Assembly (NCBI GenBank): GCA_003151555.1 | Contig: PLXU01000095.1 | Coordinates: 1-9,154, forward strand | Origin: Acidimicrobiaceae bacterium | GTDB lineage: Bacteria > Actinomycetota > Acidimicrobiia > Acidimicrobiales > RAAP-2 | Reading direction: 5' to 3' | DNA length: 9,154 nt | Shown: piece by piece, positions 6,240 through 9,154 of the stretch | How the letters are laid out: every line of letters begins with the position of its first letter | Numbering within the stretch: position 1 is the first letter of the stretch | The notes under the pieces: model-generated | What the model saw: the letters and a program-made list of their open reading frames with translations, nothing else | Told to the model about the DNA's origin: nothing | The model's database searches: none | Position numbers and translations under genes: made by a program

Positions 6240-7145
6240 ATGTCAGATTGGCCCAGGCCGCTCGAACAACTGCGCGCCACGGTAGGCATCTGGACCGCGA
6301 CACACGAATCACTCCCGCCGAGCCAGAGCGGCGAGATCGCCAGCGAACTCGAATCGCTCGGCTTCGCGGCGATGTGGATGCCCGAAGCCTGGGGACGCGA
6401 GGCCTTCACAAACGCGGCGCTGCTCTTGTCGGCGACCTCGAGCATCACCATCGCGACGGGCATTGCCAACATTTGGGCCCGCGACGCGGTCAACGCCGCC
6501 AACGCCGCCAAGACGCTCAGTGCGGCGTTCGCCGACCGCTTCATCCTGGGCCTCGGCGTCAGCCACCTGCCGCTGGTCGAACGTCTGCGCGGCCATCACT
6601 ACGAGACGCCCCTTCGAGCGATGCGCGAATACTTGTCGGCGATGGACGCCGCCCCGATGTTCGCCAATGAGGGCCAGCAGCGCTACGCCCGGGTGCTCGC
6701 CGCGCTCGGTCCCAAGATGCTCCAGCTGGCCGCCGACATGACCGACGGCGCCCTTCCCTACCTGGTGACGCCCGAGCATACGCAACAGGCGCGCGAGGCG
6801 GTGGGTGACAAATTCCTCGGCGTGGAGCAGGCCGTCGTGTTGGGCACGGATCGCGAGGAGTTCCTGCGCCGCGCACACGCCCACTTGGAGATCTACACCG
6901 GCTTAGACAACTACAAGAACAGCTGGCGGCGTCTGGGCTTTGGTGACGAGGACTTCGTGCGCGGCGGGTCGATCCGCCTGTGCGAAGCCCTGGTCGTGCA
7001 CGGCGATGAGGCGACCGTACTGGCCAAGGTCAACGAACATCGCCAGGCCGGCGCCGATCACGTCTGTCTCCAGGTGTTGGGTGAGGAACCGGGGACTCCC
7101 CCGCTCGATGAGTGGCGCCGCCTGGCCCCGATCGTCAACGCCTAA
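6240..7145 (+). CDS. F420-dependent LLM-class oxidoreductase (TIGR03620-like)
   Basis: A 301-residue member of the luciferase-like monooxygenase fold. Its motifs resemble the actinobacterial group of probable F420-dependent oxidoreductases I recall as TIGR03620 (MSMEG_4141 family). Visible marks: an early TVGIWTA strand (14-20), ELESLGFAAMWMPEAWGRE (36-54), the TIATGIANIWARD core (70-82), and DRFILGLGVSHLPLVERLRG (99-118) characteristic of the group. The C-terminal AGADHVCLQVLG strand (270-281) closes the barrel. These enzymes transfer hydride between cofactor F420 and a substrate in the cytosol; the substrate cannot be deduced, and some relatives use FMN instead. No signal peptide or membrane segment is present. 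The frame is open for about 397 codons upstream, opposite the hydrolase, but homology and the promoter fix the start at 6240. Between its stop and the converging neighbour (7146-7202) I see no convincing terminator hairpin. Confidence 0.92.
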   Translation: MSDWPRPLEQLRATVGIWTATHESLPPSQSGEIASELESLGFAAMWMPEAWGREAFTNAALLLSATSSITIATGIANIWARDAVNAANAAKTLSAAFADRFILGLGVSHLPLVERLRGHHYETPLRAMREYLSAMDAAPMFANEGQQRYARVLAALGPKMLQLAADMTDGALPYLVTPEHTQQAREAVGDKFLGVEQAVVLGTDREEFLRRAHAHLEIYTGLDNYKNSWRRLGFGDEDFVRGGSIRLCEALVVHGDEATVLAKVNEHRQAGADHVCLQVLGEEPGTPPLDEWRRLAPIVNA

Positions 7146-7202
7146 CGTCCCCGCTCGTTTTGCCCGAAGGCGTCACCGGCGCCGACGAGGACAGCGAGAC
7201 CC

Positions 7203-7958
7203 TTAGTAGCCCGGAAGGGCGGCGCGCAGTTCGTCGAGGTGTTCGTTGACCAGGCTGCGGGGCGTGTGCTTGGGGTCCAATCGGCCGCTGACCAGTCGCA
7301 CGAATGCCTCGGTCGCCAGTTCGATGTCGGTGTGGCCCCCTTGTTCATTGGGCGACAGGGCCACCGAATCTTCTGCGAAGGTCAGAATGAACTCGCGCGC
7401 GGGGTCGGTCGTGCTGATGTGCAGGTCGCGGGCCTCGCCGGACGACTTGGCGGAAAAGCCGACGTAAATGGGCAGGTTGTCCACCAAAACGGCGGCGGCG
7501 TCCTCAGGCAAGGTCGCCGAGCCGTCCAGCGTCACTTCGACGTCCCAGGTGTGCAGCACCTGCTCTTGGAGCCGCATGCCCACGAAGCCGTCGAAGTCGA
7601 GCGTCATCGGTCCCATCGAGTACAGGAACTTGTCACGACCCTCTTCATCGAGCATCTGCAATTGGTCGAGCAGCGCCCCGTCCGCGACCAGGGCGTCAGC
7701 CACCTGCGCGGCCGGCTCCTTGGCGTTCCACTCGTCCCAGACCGACTGGTTGAAATCGGGGTCGGCCTCGTTGCCCGACACCACGTTGTCGAATGAGCGA
7801 CCCATGATGATCGCCCCGGAGCCGATGTGCGACATGGTGTCGGCGATCGACCACTCCTTGGGGTAGGCCGAGTCCGTGTACTTGGTCGGATCGATCTTCT
7901 CCACGACCTCGCTCAGGTGAGCGACCGAGGAATGCAGTGCCTTAAGAGATTCCTTCAT
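7203..7958 (-). CDS. Maleylpyruvate isomerase-family mycothiol-dependent enzyme (MDMPI/DinB fold)
   Basis: 251 residues, normal for the family. The N-terminal half is a DinB-like four-helix bundle with the pattern E-W-S-I-A-D-T-M-S-H, giving His44, and QEQVLHTWDVE, giving Glu132 and His136. This His...Glu-x3-His trio is the metal site of mycothiol-dependent maleylpyruvate isomerase. The C-terminal part (about 150-245) fits the MDMPI_C domain. Members use mycothiol, the actinobacterial low-molecular-weight thiol, for isomerase, transferase or detoxification chemistry; the exact reaction here is unknown, and isomerase activity should not be assumed. It is cytoplasmic. It begins 17 bases after the doxX stop, with an SD in that gap, so the two form an operon. 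It converges on the LLM oxidoreductase gene with 57 bases between stops. Confidence 0.88.
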   Translation of the reverse strand: MKESLKALHSSVAHLSEVVEKIDPTKYTDSAYPKEWSIADTMSHIGSGAIIMGRSFDNVVSGNEADPDFNQSVWDEWNAKEPAAQVADALVADGALLDQLQMLDEEGRDKFLYSMGPMTLDFDGFVGMRLQEQVLHTWDVEVTLDGSATLPEDAAAVLVDNLPIYVGFSAKSSGEARDLHISTTDPAREFILTFAEDSVALSPNEQGGHTDIELATEAFVRLVSGRLDPKHTPRSLVNEHLDELRAALPGY

Positions 7959-7964
7959 CCATAT

Positions 7965-7973
7965 CTGCTTTCT
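7965..7973 (-). promoter_or_regulatory. Shine-Dalgarno site of the MDMPI-type gene
   Basis: AGAAAGCAG on the minus strand matches the extended SD AGAAAGGAG with one mismatch and stands 6 bases before the ATG at 7958. It overlaps the last codons' downstream edge of doxX, indicating translation from a shared mRNA. Confidence 0.6.
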
Positions 7974-7975
7974 AG

Positions 7976-8512
7976 TTACGACGCAGCGGCTGCGTCGGTT
8001 GCTGCAACATTTTCGCTCGCTGCCAACTGTTCCTGCTTGGCGCTAGCGAGCAGTAGCTGGGTCAAGGAGGCTCCGGCCATGACCGTTCCGGCGAGCAACG
8101 CCTTGCGGGTGAAGGACTTCGAAAGATGCGGGCCGAGTCGCAGCGCGCCCGGGCCCGCGCTCATCAGCGCGATCGCCATGGCCAAATTCGTCAGCGGCAG
8201 TTCAAATCCGCCATTTTTGGCTAATGGCCCCTTTTTGCGATGAGTGCTGGACGCGACCGTCATGGTGCCGGCAATGATGAGCGGACCGAGGGGATCGGCG
8301 ATGCCGGTCGCGGTCAGCAGTCCGCCGCCGAGTTCACTCGCGCCGGCGACGGCGCCCATCAATTTTCCTGGCCGCATCCCCATTTTCTCGAATCCCGCTC
8401 CCGTGGCGTCGAGCCCCGCACCCTCGAACCAGCCGAACAGCTTTTGCGCTCCGTGCACGCAGAGATAACAGCCAAAGACGACTCTGGCGACGAGCAGACC
8501 AACGTGGCGCAT
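7976..8512 (-). CDS. DoxX-family integral membrane protein
   Basis: 178 residues. The N-terminus RVVFGCYLCVHGAQKLFGWF (10-29) with its H-G-x-x-K motif, and the loop GAGFEKMGMRPG (38-49) followed by a glycine-rich helix (GASELGGGLLTATG, 57-70), are diagnostic of DoxX. Four family membrane segments lie near 4-19, 50-68, 74-89 and 105-121. A further hydrophobic stretch (137-156) and an Ala-rich tail extend it beyond the usual ~140 residues. DoxX proteins sit in the cytoplasmic membrane; in mycobacteria one is part of a thiol/superoxide oxidoreductase complex, but for most members the reaction is unknown. ATG 8512 is fixed by an SD 7 bases upstream. It is the first gene of a two-gene operon with the MDMPI-type enzyme and is divergent from the MarR gene, which may regulate it. 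Confidence 0.93.
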   Translation of the reverse strand: MRHVGLLVARVVFGCYLCVHGAQKLFGWFEGAGLDATGAGFEKMGMRPGKLMGAVAGASELGGGLLTATGIADPLGPLIIAGTMTVASSTHRKKGPLAKNGGFELPLTNLAMAIALMSAGPGALRLGPHLSKSFTRKALLAGTVMAGASLTQLLLASAKQEQLAASENVAATDAAAAS

Positions 8513-8519
8513 GAACGAG

Positions 8520-8527
8520 CTCCTCTT
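8520..8527 (-). promoter_or_regulatory. Shine-Dalgarno site of doxX
   Basis: AAGAGGAG on the minus strand, 7 bases before the ATG at 8512; a good SD that settles the start. Confidence 0.75.
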
Positions 8528-8541
8528 GACATCGAAAGCGA

Positions 8542-8573
8542 ATCCTAACCAATCCGCTTATCGTCGAGTTCAA
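8542..8573 (-). promoter_or_regulatory. Weak candidate doxX promoter
   Basis: TAGGAT (8542-8547, minus strand) is a TANNNT -10 identical to that of the divergent MarR gene, and would start the transcript near 8535, leaving room for the SD. The best -35-like hexamer, TTGAAC (8568-8573), is 20 bases away, longer than optimal, so the -35 assignment is doubtful. Confidence 0.35.
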
Positions 8574-8700
8574 ATTTACCGGTCCTAGCCCGACACGTGA
8601 CGGGACAACACAATCGGTCGCGACGTGTTTCAAGAATGAAGCGATGGGGACTGGCTCGGCGAACCCTGATTGCCCGCTCCTGATGGACCGCACTGCGACC

Positions 8701-8718
8701 AACGTTTCGACAAAAGTT
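8701..8718. promoter_or_regulatory. Imperfect inverted repeat, candidate MarR operator
   Basis: AACGTTT (8701-8707), spacer CGAC, AAAAGTT (8712-8718): arms of 7 with six of seven positions symmetric. The length and AT-rich arms suit a MarR-family dimer site. It ends 26 bases before the MarR -10, so it borders or overlaps that gene's -35 region, and it is in the same 244-base gap as the doxX promoter. Autoregulation is the expected mode for the family; control of doxX is inference. Confidence 0.45.
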
Positions 8719-8744
8719 AGGGTCACGCGCTGGAGGCGAGCCCG

Positions 8745-8750
8745 TAGGAT
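8745..8750 (+). promoter_or_regulatory. -10 element of the MarR gene (leaderless)
   Basis: TAGGAT fits TANNNT and ends 6 bases before the ATG at 8757. There is no SD, consistent with a leaderless mRNA. No clear -35 is visible. Confidence 0.5.
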
Positions 8751-8756
8751 AGTTGC

Positions 8757-9154
8757 ATGCCGAAAGCAAGTACTTTGCCACACAAGGTCGCCAACGACAT
8801 GTCCACCAACGAAGACATCGTGCGGATCCAAAGCTCCCTCCAGATGATGTCTCAGTCCATGAACCAGGTGCGGGCCCACGAACATCTCCTGCAGGCGGCC
8901 GGTGTGCGCATCGATAAGGCGGGGATCGCCCTGCTGTTCAAGCTGCAGCGCCACGGCGACTCCGCCCTGCGCGTGACTGACCTGGCCGAACTTCTGGGCG
9001 TCGACCCGCCCACCGTGACTCGCAAGGTCCAGCAACTCGAGCGCCTCGGTTTTGTTGTCCACGACGCAGACGCCGAGGACGGCCGAGCCACCCGGATTCA
9101 ACTGACCCAGGCCGGACGCGACACCTTGGAGCGGGTCCTCAGCGCCCACCGCGA
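8757..9154 (+). CDS. MarR-family transcriptional regulator, 3' end beyond the window
   Basis: 132 codons are present and the frame is still open at the right edge. The product has an N-terminal helix (about 20-60), then a winged helix-turn-helix: SALRVTDLAELLGVDPPTVT (69-88), a recognition helix through RKVQQLERLGF (89-99), and a beta-wing with the D-A-E-D-G-R-A-T motif (105-112) ending in LTQAG (116-120). The D-x-D-G-R wing is diagnostic for MarR. The missing part should be the last dimerisation helices, roughly 20-40 residues. Members are dimeric repressors, often released by phenolic ligands or thiol oxidation; the ligand here is unknown, and no Cys is visible in the part present. The start at 8757 is supported by a -10 placed for a leaderless mRNA; an in-frame ATG at 8799 is an alternative giving a more compact N-terminus. 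It is divergent from doxX. Confidence 0.92.
   Translation, partial: MPKASTLPHKVANDMSTNEDIVRIQSSLQMMSQSMNQVRAHEHLLQAAGVRIDKAGIALLFKLQRHGDSALRVTDLAELLGVDPPTVTRKVQQLERLGFVVHDADAEDGRATRIQLTQAGRDTLERVLSAHR

Noticed and set aside
7146..7202. Possible terminator between the convergent LLM and MDMPI-type genes
   Set aside because: Only 4-bp stems (for example GGCG with CGCC around 7171-7185) can be drawn, with no T-run on either strand; not enough for an intrinsic terminator.
8594..8624. Short palindromes CACGTG and GTCGCGAC in the doxX/MarR gap
   Set aside because: Six- and eight-base palindromes of this composition are expected by chance in GC-rich DNA and lack extended symmetry.
8334..9149. Minus-strand open frame of 271 codons spanning doxX start, the intergenic gap and the MarR gene
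   Set aside because: It runs antisense to MarR and out of frame through doxX, both of which have strong family motifs.

Overview
The window looks like a chromosomal segment of a high-GC actinomycete. I infer Actinomycetota, possibly Acidimicrobiia, from gene content: an F420-dependent luciferase-like oxidoreductase, a mycothiol-type (MDMPI/DinB) enzyme, an acyl-CoA dehydrogenase, and an actinobacterial-looking ValS of about 857 residues. Several genes have a -10-like TANNNT hexamer 6 to 9 bases before the start codon and no Shine-Dalgarno site, the signature of leaderless transcription common in actinomycetes. No mobile element, tRNA, rRNA or CRISPR array was seen, and coding density is very high.

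Layout from left to right. (1) The N-terminus of a minus-strand acyl-CoA dehydrogenase runs off the left edge; a perfect 6-4-6 inverted repeat lies upstream of it. (2) A minus-strand cold-shock protein has a clear promoter, a leader of about 68 bases, a strong SD and a strong hairpin terminator. (3) cysS (minus) and valS (plus) diverge from a gap of about 21 bases in which two opposed -10 hexamers overlap. (4) valS converges on a minus-strand membrane-anchored alpha/beta hydrolase, and their stop codons share the four bases CTAG. The hydrolase carries a C-terminal domain that I recognise as DUF3293. (5) Diverging from it is a leaderless F420-dependent (LLM class) oxidoreductase. (6) It converges on a minus-strand pair, doxX-like followed by an MDMPI-type mycothiol-dependent enzyme, with 17 bases between the two genes. 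(7) Divergent from doxX is a leaderless MarR-family regulator cut by the right edge, with an imperfect inverted repeat (8701-8718) that is a good candidate operator.

How the genes may work together: cysS and valS are housekeeping genes that share a bidirectional promoter. At the right, MarR, doxX and the mycothiol enzyme form a plausible small redox or thiol-stress module (inference from layout). The most unusual protein is the hydrolase-DUF3293 fusion. I see no clearly new multi-gene defence or mobile system; most of the window is ordinary chromosome with some interesting regulatory architecture.
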